The notes under the pieces: model-generated
Told to the model about the DNA's origin: nothing
Databases searched by the model: none
Seen by the model: only the letters and a program-made list of their open reading frames with translations
NCBI GenBank assembly: GCA_025667525.1
Contig: CM046878.1
Location: 95,061,237-95,125,236, forward strand
Reading direction: 5' to 3'
Length of the DNA: 64,000 nt
From: Glebionis coronaria
Lineage: Eukaryota; Streptophyta; Magnoliopsida; Asterales; Asteraceae
Translations under genes and position numbers: made by a program
Shown here: piece by piece, positions 1 through 10,300 of the stretch
How the letters are laid out: every line of letters starts with the position of its first letter
Numbering within the stretch: the first letter of the stretch is position 1

Positions 1-745
1 CTGGAATATCTAACGGTTGAAGGAGACCGCCAGATCGCTGATGCTCGATCTTAACCTGCTGGCAGGTAAGACATTTGGAGACGTAAGTGGCCACATCCTG
101 TTTCATACCACTCCACCAAAAGTACTGCTTGATGTCATGGTACATTTTAGTCGAACCAGGATGTATCGAGAATGGGGAGCTATGAGCTTCAGCTAACAAA
201 GCTTCCCGGAGTTCTTGGTCATCAGGAACACAAAGTCTAGTGCCCTGCCATACGATACCATCTGCATCTACTCTGAATTCTGTCTGTTTCTCCAAATTCT
301 GTACTATCGCCCAGATTTCTCCGTCATCCTTCTGAGCTTCCTTGATCTTAGATAGTAACTCGGGTTCTACTCTAAGATTAGCCCAGTAACCGTGCTGTCC
401 ACGTACCATGATCTCGATGTCTAGTCGCTCCAAGTCTCTGATGACTTCCTCTTCGATTTTAATGCCGTTGATCATTCCGGACTTCCTGCTAAGAGCATCT
501 GCTACTACATTTGCCTTTCCGGCATGATACTGTAGATTAATGTCATAATCCTTCAACAGCTCTAACCATCTCCTCTGCCTCATGTTCAATTCACGATGAG
601 TGAAGATATACTTCAAGCTCTTGTGGTCCGTGAAAATGTCACATGATTCTCCATATAAGTAGTGTCTCCATATCTTCAATGCAAACACGACTGCAGCGAG
701 TTCCAGATCGTGCGTGGGGTAATTTTCTTCATAAGGCTTAAGCTG
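1..745 (-). pseudogene. gypsy-1 pol: RNase H and start of integrase (partial)
   Basis: This continues the RT frame after a single in-frame TGA at 746-748. The expected residue there is Arg, so a CGA to TGA change is likely. The frame reads through RNase H residues such as [18 protein letters not shown] and [11 protein letters not shown], the linker end ADALSRKSG, and the integrase HHCC zinc-binding segment ([13 protein letters not shown], then CLTCQQVK). RNase H removes the RNA template; integrase inserts the cDNA. The gene is cut by the window edge before the catalytic core of integrase. No other stop was seen in this stretch. Confidence 0.85.
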
Positions 746-2434
746 TCATGAATCGTACGCGATCACTTTCCCATGTTGCATGAGAACACAGCCAAGTCCC
801 TTCCCCGATGCATCGTTGTAGATTTGAAATCCACCCGTACCAGATGGTAGAGTAAGAATAGGTGCAGATACTAGCTTCTGCTTCAGGTCTTCAAAGCTCT
901 TCTCTCGATCTTCAGTCCAGACAAATTTCTCCCCTTTCCGCATCAGTTTGGTCAATGGTAGTGCTAGGCGGGAAAAGTTCTCTACGAACCTACGGTAATA
1001 GCCAGCTAAGCCTAAGAAATTGCGGACTTCCGTCGCTGATGTCGGCCTTGGCCACTTAGTAATGGCCTCAACCTTCGCTGGATCCATAGTGATTCCTTCT
1101 GTTGATACAATGTGACCTAAGAATGCCACCTTGTCTAACCAGAACTCACACTTGGAGAATTTAGCATACAGCTGCTTCTGGCGAAGAATCTGTAGTACTG
1201 TACGAAGATGGTCTTCGTGTTCCTCCTTGGACTTTGAGAAAATCAGAATGTCATCGATGAAGACAATGACGAACTTGTCCAGAAATTCATGGAAGATTCT
1301 GTTCATCAAATCCATGAACACTGCTGGAGCATTTGTCAGGCCAAATGGCATAACTACAAACTCGTAGTGACCATAGCGGGTACGAAAGGCAGTCTTAGCG
1401 ATGTCCTGCTCCTTGACCCGTAGCTGATGATAGCCTGACCTAAGATCGATCTTGGAGAAGTGTTTGGCCCGTTGGAGTTGGTCAAACAGATCGTCGATGC
1501 GTGGCAGTGGATACCTATTTCGAATGGTAATCTTGTTGAGCTCGCGATAGTCTATGCAAAGACGCATACTGCCGTCCTTCTTCTTAACAAACAAGATCGG
1601 TGCGCCCCATGGAGATGCGCTCGGTCGAATGAAACCTCGTTCAAGAAGTTCTTGCAGTTGATCCTTTAGCTCCTTCAGCTCTATGGGAGCCATGCGATAA
1701 GGAGCCTTGGAGATTGGTTCAGCTCCTGGAACCAGCTCGATACTGAATTCCACTTCTCGTGCAGGTGGTATGCCCGGAAGTTCTGCTGGAAACACGTCTT
1801 GGAATTCCGACACTATTGGTTGATCCTGAATCGATGGAGATTCAGCATCCATGTCGTGAACCGTAGCTAGATAACCCTCGCAGCCATGTGACAGTAGTGC
1901 ACGCGCTTGCAGGGTGGATATGACTTGTACAGACCGTCCGGGTATGAACCCATAATGAATGTACTCTGGTGCATTGACATCACCGAAGATAACTCGATAT
2001 GAATGGCAGTCTATGGTAGCATGATACTTGGATAGCCAATCCATGCCCAAAATCATGTCGAAGTCATTCATGTCCAGCGGAAGTGCGTCGACAGGTCGAA
2101 CCTTATCATCGAATTCTAGGGGAAGACTCTTGTATACATGGGTGATTAATACAGAGTCCCTAAAAGGCGTGGAAATAGTAAGCCTATTTTCTAGTGGCAA
2201 GGGAGACATCCTAATGTTCTTAGCATAAGCAGTAGAAATAACCGAGTGAGTAGCACCCGTATCGAAAAGAACACATGCAGCACGACCATACATATACAAG
2301 ATTCTAGTGATGGTACCTATAGACTTGTTGGCCTGGTCTCGAGATGTAGTGTAGACACGCCCGGCAGTAGGAGGCGGCTTGGTATCAGCATGTCCCGATG
2401 TACCCTTCATCTCGCCCTTACGGTAATCCTTCAT
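746..2434 (-). CDS. gypsy-1 pol: aspartic protease and reverse transcriptase
   Basis: A 562-residue open stretch of the polyprotein. The first residues (MKDYRKG) are the end of the gag zinc knuckle, so the Met is not a true start. The retropepsin motif LFDTGATHS is at residues 56-64. RT follows from about residue 215, with [17 protein letters not shown] near 284-300, the [14 protein letters not shown] block near 357-370, and catalytic FIDD at 392-395. The start of RNase H (connection region, [12 protein letters not shown]) is at the end. The stretch ends at an in-frame TGA in place of an Arg codon, with the same frame continuing beyond. Catalytic residues are present, so the enzyme looks recently active apart from the nonsense codon. 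It is part of one gag-pol reading unit with the upstream gag exons. Confidence 0.9.
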   Translation of the reverse strand: MKDYRKGEMKGTSGHADTKPPPTAGRVYTTSRDQANKSIGTITRILYMYGRAACVLFDTGATHSVISTAYAKNIRMSPLPLENRLTISTPFRDSVLITHVYKSLPLEFDDKVRPVDALPLDMNDFDMILGMDWLSKYHATIDCHSYRVIFGDVNAPEYIHYGFIPGRSVQVISTLQARALLSHGCEGYLATVHDMDAESPSIQDQPIVSEFQDVFPAELPGIPPAREVEFSIELVPGAEPISKAPYRMAPIELKELKDQLQELLERGFIRPSASPWGAPILFVKKKDGSMRLCIDYRELNKITIRNRYPLPRIDDLFDQLQRAKHFSKIDLRSGYHQLRVKEQDIAKTAFRTRYGHYEFVVMPFGLTNAPAVFMDLMNRIFHEFLDKFVIVFIDDILIFSKSKEEHEDHLRTVLQILRQKQLYAKFSKCEFWLDKVAFLGHIVSTEGITMDPAKVEAITKWPRPTSATEVRNFLGLAGYYRRFVENFSRLALPLTKLMRKGEKFVWTEDREKSFEDLKQKLVSAPILTLPSGTGGFQIYNDASGKGLGCVLMQHGKVIAYDS

Positions 2435-2565
2435 AATATGGCCAGGAAGACCACACTTGAAGCACGCATCCGTATTACGGCGACATGGTCCTGGGTGCCT
2501 ACGGTGGCACGTAGAGCAAAGAGGATGAGTGTATCCTCCAACAGGTGCTCTGGCTGGCTGAGGAC

Positions 2566-2638
2566 CTGATAAAACATTTTACATAAGACATGATAGTTGG
2601 GTACAAAGGACGAAGCGGATAATCTTAAGATTGAATAC
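2566..2638 (-). other. Intron-like gap 3 in gypsy-1 gag (73 bp, GT-AG)
   Basis: On the minus strand the exon ends ATC ACT G, followed by GTATTC..., and the gap closes with TTTTATCAG before GTCCTCAG. Removing it joins Gly codon bases 1 and 2-3 and keeps the frame open into the zinc knuckle. The gap is AT-rich and contains a stop in the read-through frame. Confidence 0.7.
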
Positions 2639-2703
2639 CAGTGATAGATGGACGGCTAGGCTGCGAACCTCTCTGGTTCTGGTCCCTACCGTTTCCATGG
2701 TTC

Positions 2704-2777
2704 CTGGTAGAAGTTTGCTAAAGTGCCAGAATATGAATTATAACATAAAACATAAGGAATTTCGTAAGTATTAGGAC
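2704..2777 (-). other. Intron-like gap 2 in gypsy-1 gag (74 bp, GT-AG)
   Basis: Minus strand AACAGCAG followed by GTCCTAATAC; it closes with ACTTCTACCAG before GAACCATGG. Splicing restores an Arg codon AG/G and the frame. Read through, it gives TAA directly after the donor. Confidence 0.7.
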
Positions 2778-2927
2778 CTGCTGTTGTTGGAGTGCCCGGC
2801 GTTGTTACGGTAATTGTCATTACCGCCACGCTTATCCATAGCAGAACGGTCGTTAGTCTGACCGTTTCCCTTGGGCTGATGAGGCTGCTGTTGAGTAGCC
2901 GGCTGAGACCGGTCCCTAGTTTTCTGC

Positions 2928-3008
2928 CTGGAAGATACAGTTAAAGAGATGAATAATTGACATATGGAAAGTATACGGATTGGTCACCGCTTGAATACGA
3001 ATGTTTAC
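2928..3008 (-). other. Intron-like gap 1 in gypsy-1 gag (81 bp, GT-AG)
   Basis: Minus strand CGACAAGAG followed by GTAAACATTCG, a textbook donor; the acceptor is the pyrimidine-rich CTGTATCTTCCAG before GCAGAAAACT. Splicing rebuilds AG/G (Arg) and keeps the frame; reading through gives an immediate TAA. Confidence 0.75.
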
Positions 3009-3730
3009 CTCTTGTCGGGTCTTCCAGCTTCCCCGAACTCATCCCTCTCCTGCAGCATCTCCAGTTTTCGTGCTACATCGGCCACTTGTGCTACAGTGTT
3101 GAACGTAGCACACACCAGATTGTTTGCGACCGATGTGCGAAGAGCCCATCTGAAGTGATGTGCCTGCTCTTCAGGAGTACCTGCTGCCGCACCAAGGAAA
3201 CCAGCCAATCTAAGAAAGCGCTACTCGTTGCTATTATCCCCAGCTCTCTGTCGGATCCCATGGTACTCTCTCTTGAGCTTGTCCTGCTCAGCTTTGGGAA
3301 AGAACTGCTCCATCACCCTGTCCTTGAACTGAGCCCAAGTCAAACCAGCAACCCACTCATCACCACCTTCCGATTGCATCAATGCTAACCACCAGTTGAG
3401 TACATCGCCTTCGAACCGATAGCATGCCAACCTCGCCTTGTATGCGGGGTCACAGCCCATAGCGTTGAAAATCTTCTCGATGTGAGCCAACCAGCTTTCA
3501 GCATCGCTGGGGCTATCTGTCTTCTCAAAAGCTCGAGGGCGGAGCTTGTTGAATCTCTCCAGCCATACTGCTAATGTCACTGGAGGAGGAGGAGGAGGTG
3601 GTTGATTATGCTGCTGATTGTTGGCAGCTTGAACTTCAGCCCGAATGTCATTCCTTAGTTGAGGAAGCAAGGCTTGCATGGCAGCCTGAATTGCAGCATT
3701 GAGCTGCTCCTGTTCGCGTGTGAGAACCAT

Positions 3731-4170
3731 CAGACAGTATAACATAAAACATATGATTAAACAGTTCAAAACATAAAATATAAATGCATACATGAAAAAA
3801 AAATTTATACTAAAATTTCACGAGAAAAATTTTATGCAAGAAAATTTTGTGTATGAATGCATGATGCAGTTTTATGAAAACTTTTGTATGCTCGAGAGTG
3901 AACGCCTCTTGTCAGTTCACCCAAAACAAAGACATCACGAGGGGACGCCTATGGGTCGGTCCCAAATCTAAAAGTTTCGATAAAACACATGCGACTAAAT
4001 AGGGCCAGTCCTGTACCAACCATTACTTAGTCAAAAACCCTGCAACAATGACATGTATATGTATGCTTAAAAATGATGAATGCATGAAAACAACTGTCAG
4101 TTCTAGGAAGACCGTAGTGACTACCCACTAATCACAGGTCATATTTGAGAGCCTACAGGTCGAAGCCTTG
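3731..4170 (-). other. gypsy-1 5' leader
   Basis: Non-coding stretch between the primer site and gag. No ORF of note. It is AT-rich near gag, with several copies of a TTATGTTTTATG-like string shared with the gag introns. Confidence 0.6.
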
Positions 4171-4182
4171 GCTCTGATACCA
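4171..4182 (-). promoter_or_regulatory. Primer binding site, initiator tRNA-Met, gypsy-1
   Basis: Minus strand TGGTATCAGAGC, four bases inside the LTR end GGGTGTTACA. This is complementary to the 3' end of plant initiator tRNA-Met and primes minus-strand cDNA. Confidence 0.9.
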
Positions 4183-5332
4183 TAACTGTAACACCCCATT
4201 TTGGAAATGGAAATATCACAGTAATTATGGCGTGTCATCAAAGCATACAAGGTAAAATGTCTAAACATTACTTGACCATAAAAAGGAAAGTACAGGAATC
4301 AAACATCGGTAGTCCAAAAGTAAAGCTCATCACACACGAACATAGTATAATAAAGGAAAAAGGACTAAACAATGTCCAAAGCATAAGTATCAAAAAGAAA
4401 GGAAATGCATAATGTAAAGAAGGCTAAACAGCTTCCAGTCCATATGCACGTACTCTTAGTGTCTACGGGCGTCCCTGAGTACCTGCCGTTTTGGGAACAT
4501 AGAAAAGGAAAACGGCTGAGCAAATACGCTCAGTGCACGGATGTACAATAAAGCATGAATAAGATAAGCATATAACATAATAACAGCGGAAGAAAACTAA
4601 GTCCCGAGTAACCTGGTTAAGTCTGAAATAAAACTGGTTTTATAGTTTGAAAGTCTTATGTCTATCTTATAAAAATATGTTTGTCATATTTTACCATTAG
4701 CCAATATAGGTCATGAAAATCCACCGTGCATGAATAATTGGAGGGGTGACCTCATCATGCAAATTAGAGGGGCTGCCTCTAATTTAATATACTGGTTTTT
4801 GGGTAGGAGGGATCAGCTCCTTGTGAAGGATGCAAGGCACACACCACATTCACCATGTAATCCTGAATAAAAACATGTAACTAGGATGCACCCATACGCC
4901 CCACATGATAAATAATTAAATATAAATAAATGGCCAAAAGCTGAAGTGACGCCACGAGCAATCACTCCGCCGTGGTGAAGTCATAACATCAGTGCCTCTA
5001 ATGTTATGGTTATGGTACCTCCATAACTAGGTGAAACTGGTCATGCATGTATATGGCTATAGATAATCTTAATTAAACATAAACAATCAAACACGTAATT
5101 TATACTACGGGAAAACAGTTGGCTGCATACGGGGAATCCTAATAAGGAAAGAATGTCCATACTGAAAGAACGGGAATCCGTACCTTATGTCCAGTGAACG
5201 AGAAAGATGAACTGCGAGAATCCTACTTCCGAATCACTAGTGCTACATAAATACGTACATGAAATAAGTATCTGCTTACTAAATACATAGCTGGTTTTAT
5301 GTCATGTCTTAGCTTGTTTTATGTGTTCTGAT

Positions 5333-5350
5333 ATGTGTGTAAACACACAT
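5333..5350 (+). promoter_or_regulatory. Hairpin at LTR start
   Basis: Inverted repeat ATGTGTGT / ACACACAT with a two-base loop, four bases from the LTR end; repeated in the 3' LTR. Equivalent but different hairpins occur at the starts of the Athila-2 and Athila-3 LTRs. Confidence 0.8.
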
Positions 5351-5804
5351 CTTTTCTACCACTTAATTACAATAATAACCGGACAAAACGTGTATTTTAT
5401 GTCTTTTATTTCAGGAATTATGCGTGGTTTGTGTTTTTGTTGTGATTTAGGACGAAAAGGTGAAAAGTGGAGAAAACACGGGAAATCACGGGCATTTACG
5501 GACTTTTATTGAAGAAAAAGATGAAAGACGAAGTCAAGCGGTCAAGAGTGCAAAAAGAACAGAAGTCCAAGACCAATTCTGAAGATTTATCAAAGAAAAA
5601 GTCAAAAGATGGAAGTTTACTTAAAAGCCGAGGAACTCAAGTCTTATTTATCGAAGAATTAAAAGACGAGTCCAAAGAAATCCCGAGCCAAAAGTCATCA
5701 AATTCCAAGATTAACAAAAAGATTAAGAAGGAAGGACTTAAGGGCGCAATTAAGAAGAAAGGAAGGAGGGGAGGAAGCTTCCTCTAACCATCCCCCTAAT
5801 CACC

Positions 5805-5811
5805 TATAAAT
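5805..5811 (+). promoter_or_regulatory. TATA box, Athila-1 LTR
   Basis: TATAAAT in the context ATCACCTATAAATTC, about 480 bp into the LTR; the 3' LTR has the same at 13011-13017. Likely core promoter of the element RNA. Confidence 0.65.
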
Positions 5812-6309
5812 TCTTCCCATTTTCATTCATTAGTTTTTGTTGACTAATCGTGACAATTAGTTCTTCCACCTTTATTTTATTGCACTTTTAATTACTTGCA
5901 CCTTTAATTACATGTCTTGCACCTTATTTACCATTTAATTTCAAGTAAGTTTTTCTTTTAATTCTGGCACCTTTACTTTATCTTGTTGATCTCATTCTAC
6001 CTTTCTTTAATCTTTGATTTATATACTTTTGATCTTGTTTATTTGTTTAAAGATTTCATTTTTAAGCTTTTAATTGTTTTAAATCATTTATTTTCATTGC
6101 TTATTTTGTTTATTTTCAAGTTTATATAGTTTTTATAAAAGTTATTTTTGTTTAAAAAGTTGTTTTTCTTAAAGCTTATTCATTTCGTGTTTTAAAAGTC
6201 TTTAAATTTCAGTTTCGTAGCTTATTTTTACACGGTTTGTCTTAGGGATTTAGTCTTGTGCTTATTAGAATCATAGCTTATTTTTCTAGCTTAATTTGTA
6301 CTTTTTCCT

Positions 6310-6740
6310 TCGTATTCCGATTGGTAAATCGGAAAGGGGTTTCTATATTCCGACCAGCGTTTCCTGCTTGGTCGGAAAAGGGTTTACAACTTTCCGATTG
6401 GAAAGTGTTTGACATTCCGATCAGTGGAGTTTGGGTATTCCGATCGTGGGTAAGGACAGTTATTCCGATCTGGACCTTACTTCATATTCCGACGAGAAGC
6501 TTTGGTATTCCGATCAGTGTGATCATTGGGCATTCCGATCAGGTAAGTGGTGACAGCATTCCGATTGGTGGTCCAGTCAACATTCCGATCGAGGTGCGTT
6601 AGGCATTCCGACCAGGGTTCCTTGTTTATTCCGATCAGGTTGTTAAGCAATATTTCGATCAAGGTAAGCTAATATTCTGACAGGTTTGGTTGATATTCCG
6701 ATCAAGGTAAGATCGGAATATATTCCGATTTGGGAGGTTT
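6310..6740 (+). repeat. ATTCCGATC motif array in Athila-1 5' LTR
   Basis: About 17 direct copies of ATTCCGA(T/C)C or close variants at spacings of roughly 20-35 bp, with unrelated spacers. A few copies on the other strand pair with neighbours, e.g. TTCCGATT...AATCGGAA and TTCCGACCA...TGGTCGGAA. The spacers share no obvious sequence, so this is not a simple tandem repeat. Confidence 0.9.
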
Positions 6741-7077
6741 TTCTTCATACTTTGTCTTGTTTAATTTTTAGCTTATATTTTTATACTTTGTCCATTTTTA
6801 ATTCTCGTCACGTTTAATTTTTAGTCGTTTAATTAATTTACTTTCCGTCACGTTTTTAAATATCGCACCTTTCGTTTAATTAGATTTAGATTTATTTTCA
6901 CGCCATTTTATTTTAACGCACTTTTACTTTAATTGTTTTGCACATGTTCATATACTACAACGACAAACCTTTTTGTTTCACCAAAATAAAACTGAGTCAC
7001 ATAGAGAACCTAGATCAATTCGATTAGAACACGAGAACGATAATTTTTATACGGGGTGTCAAAAACCATGTATTAAA

Positions 7078-7092
7078 TGGCGCCGCTGCCGG
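7078..7092 (+). promoter_or_regulatory. Primer binding site, tRNA-Asp type, Athila-1
   Basis: TGGCGCCGCTGCCGG two bases after the LTR. It is close to the TGGCGCCGTTGCCGG used by Athila/Tat elements, complementary to the 3' end of tRNA-Asp. Confidence 0.8.
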
Positions 7093-7317
7093 CTCTTTTC
7101 GTAAAGATTAACGGTTTTCTGTGAGAGACGCGTTGCTTTTTGGGATCCGTTCACTTGTGAGCGTTATTTTTCTTGCATAAAAAATTCAAAAACCATAAAA
7201 AATTAAAAAATTGATAAAAATCCATAAAATTAAAAATTTCAAAAATCCAAAAAGATTTTATCTTTATTATGTATATATATTGTCTTTGTGTTTGGTTTCT
7301 TTTGCATTTTCAGGTGT

Positions 7318-10300
7318 ATGCGTACTAGATCTTCTAATTATCAAGAGCCCGAGACTCGAGAAGATTTAAGTATGTCAGGTGTTAACAACAATAATCATCC
7401 ACCGCACCTTAATAATAACAACAATGTTCTTCAACAGCCCGATCTTCGGACCATGGAGGAGCTTTGTCAACCTACAATGTTTGGACGAGGAGGACCGATT
7501 GCGCCGATGCAAATCAACGCTCCTGAGTTTTCGTTGAAGCACCACATGATTCAGCAAGTGCAAACTAACCCATTCCGTGGATTGCATGATGATGATGCCA
7601 ACAAACACCTCGACAGGTTCATTACAATCACCCAAAGCATGAAGTTGGCTGGTGCCACAATGGATGAACTTCGCCTACAACTCTTTCCACATACTTTATT
7701 ACATCATGCCGAGAAATGGTTTGATCGTCTCCCGAATAATTCTATTCACACTTGGGATGACATGACTCAACGCTTTTTGTCGCGCTACTTTCCACCATCC
7801 ATGGTCACGAGCCTTCGCAATCAAATCAGCGGTTTCATGCAAGACCCTGATGAATCTCTTTTTGATGCTTGGGAGAGATATAATGTCTTGATCGATAGAT
7901 GTCCAAACCACAACATGCTACCTGTGACCCTAATTGATACTTTCTACAACGGTTTGACTTTTCGGGATCGTGATACGATTAATGCAGCCGCCGGTGACAC
8001 ATTCATGAAAAGGAGACCCGAGGAGTGTAGAGAGCTAATTGAGAACATGACTACTCACCACAAAAACTGGGATTCCTCTGCTTCTTCTAGGAACAACCCG
8101 AGAGTCAATGTTTCCTCCACCTCCGCAAACCTTGATATGATTGAACTCACCCGTGTGCTGACTGAAATGAGCAGAAGTATGCAACACTTGGCTTCAAACC
8201 AACAACAACAACAACAACAAGTTAAAGTTGTTGCTACTCCTTGTGAAACATGCGGCGGTCCACACCCATACACCGATTTTCCTTTGACACAAGGAAATCC
8301 GGAAAATGTGTATGCAGCTTATGGTAATTATTCACCGGAAAATTACCAAGCTCGACCTCAAGGGGATAGAAATCTGCTGAGTTACCGATCCAACAATTAC
8401 CTTTCACCTGGTTTTTCTCCTCAAAACCAAAACCCCGCCAACAACTACACTAGAAGCAACCAAATCCCACCAAGAGCTTCTAATCCTTATCACCCACCCG
8501 CCCAACAAGCCCCACCCATTAACCCTGATGTTGAAGCCATCATGAGAACCCAAGGTGAGCAAATTAAGAATCTGCAGAGCCAAATTATCAATCTGAAAGG
8601 AGATATCACAAAGCAAGGAAATGAGATTAGATCCGAGCTTAGAGATAATATTCAATCCTCCTTCAGCAATCAAACGAATGATTTGAAGAATATGCTTGCT
8701 AGTTTCTTGCCCGCCGCTCAACCTTCTTCTTCGAGTTCTCTACCTTCAAACACCGTCACCAATCCGCGAGCAAATGTGAGTGCTATTACTACCCGTGGTG
8801 GAGTCACCATCGTAGGACCACCAATCCCACCCCCATCATCTACACCTCCTCTACCACCATTTATCCCTACTCCTCCTACACCTAGTATTAGTGCACCATT
8901 ACCATCTCCGCCTCGATGTGATGAAGTTCCCACGAATGACCCTTCAACATCACAACCTTTACCTGCTACACCTTCACCTTCCACCTATAAACCCAATATC
9001 CCATACCCTTCTCGCTTAGGCAAGACCAACAACTTAACCAAGAATGACTGCCAAGTGTCGAAATATGTGAAGATGCTTTCTCAAATGAACATCAACATTA
9101 GCCTTGTTGAAGCACTTGTCCACATGCCGAAATTTGTCAAAGCATTCAAGGAATTGCTTGACAAGAAGGAGAAGCTGATTGAGCTCGCCAACACACGCTT
9201 AAATGAAAAATGCTCTGCAGTTATTCTTAAAGAACTGCCGAAAAAGCTTGGAGATCCCGGTCGTTTTGTGTTGCCTTGCGTGTTCAACAAAACTGAAGAA
9301 TTTACTGCCCTTGCTGATCTCGGGGCCAGTATTAATTTGATGCCATTGAGTGTTTGGAAAACACTATCATTGCCCGACCTCACTCCAACGAAGATGACTC
9401 TCGAACTTGCAAATCGCACTCTCACTTACCCTGTTGATATAGCCGAAGACGTGTTTATTAAAGTTGGCACATTTACTTTCCCGGTCGATTTTGTCGTTGT
9501 TGATTATGAAATGGACCCTCGTATTCCTTTAATACTTGGTCGGCCATTCTTGAGAACCGGACGAGCTTTAGTAGATGTGGCCGAAGGTGAATTAATCATA
9601 CGAGTCGGGGATGATGCACAAGTTTTTAAAATGGGAAAGCTTACTAGTACAACCTTTGGAGGCCGAGAATCAGTGAATATGATTAATGTGCTTGATGACT
9701 TCGTTGTCTACGACAATCCTCTATTCGACTCCTGCATCAATAATCCACTTTTTCATGATGGTGTGAATGATTCTCTCCCTACTTTGGAAGCTTCTCCCAT
9801 TTATGATTCTCCACCGGTCTTTGATGCTTATGATGATGATGATTCTAGCTCAGATTCGGATGATTATGATGACCTTACTTCTGAGTATCTCGAGCTGCCC
9901 ACATATGATGATTTCGATGAGGCTGATACTCTTTCGAGCGATTCTTCACATGATGAAGATCCTCCGCCATCACTCGATCCTACTTTGGACGATTACTCAT
10001 TTGAGGAAGACTTCTCTATGTTTCTTAACACTTACTTCCCTCATGAGAGTGATGCACCTCCTTTGGACTTTGAAGATTATCATCTTGATACTACTTTGGA
10101 TTTGAAGCACATTCTTTCAAAGGAGAAGAAACCGGTCGACACCAATATCCGCAGCACATATGATTTAACACCTCTTTGTCCCCCTTCTGAGGACGAGGTT
10201 GTGCTTCTTCGCGGATCTTCTTCCAATTCTGTTGAGCCTGAGTGCTATTTTCCCTTAAAGGACAAGGTGTTCGATCCCGGTATTGACATTCTGCAGCCAT

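Larger units (their letters stand above)
2435..3730 (-). pseudogene. gypsy-1 gag with three intron-like gaps and one nonsense codon
   Basis: The likely start is the ATG at 3728-3730 (MVLTREQEQLNAAIQAAM). A proline run is followed by the retrotransposon gag domain (RFNKLRPRAFEKTD, WLAHIEKIFNAMGC, FKDRVMEQFFPKAEQDKLK). A TAG at 3221-3223 interrupts it, and the same frame continues as RFLRLAGFLGAAAG. After RPDK the frame passes through three GT-AG bounded gaps of 81, 74 and 73 bp. When these are skipped, the frame continues exactly to a zinc-knuckle region [12 protein letters not shown]...CFKCGLPGH and on into the protease ORF. Gag forms the virus-like particle and the knuckle binds the element RNA. 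The AT-rich stretch just upstream of the ATG shares TATGTTTTATGTTATA with intron 2, so a further upstream intron is possible. Confidence 0.82.
5329..7075 (+). repeat. Athila-1 5' LTR
   Basis: Starts TGATATGTGTG and ends CATGTATTA. It has a hairpin at its first bases, TATAAAT at 5805-5811, and a long motif array at 6310-6740 in the transcribed part. Confidence 0.93.

Noticed and set aside
746..4182. An endogenous pararetrovirus instead of a retrotransposon
   Set aside because: Integrase zinc domain, LTR and primer site are present, and no movement-protein or coat-protein signature was seen.
5467..5787. 106-residue Lys-rich open frame in the Athila-1 LTR, present in both LTRs
   Set aside because: It lies upstream of the TATA box in U3, is present twice only because the LTR is duplicated, and has the simple Lys/Ser composition of AAG-rich DNA.
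6258..6602. 114-residue open frame in the LTR, present in both copies
   Set aside because: It reads through the ATTCCGATC motif array (repeated IPI residues); a by-product of the array.
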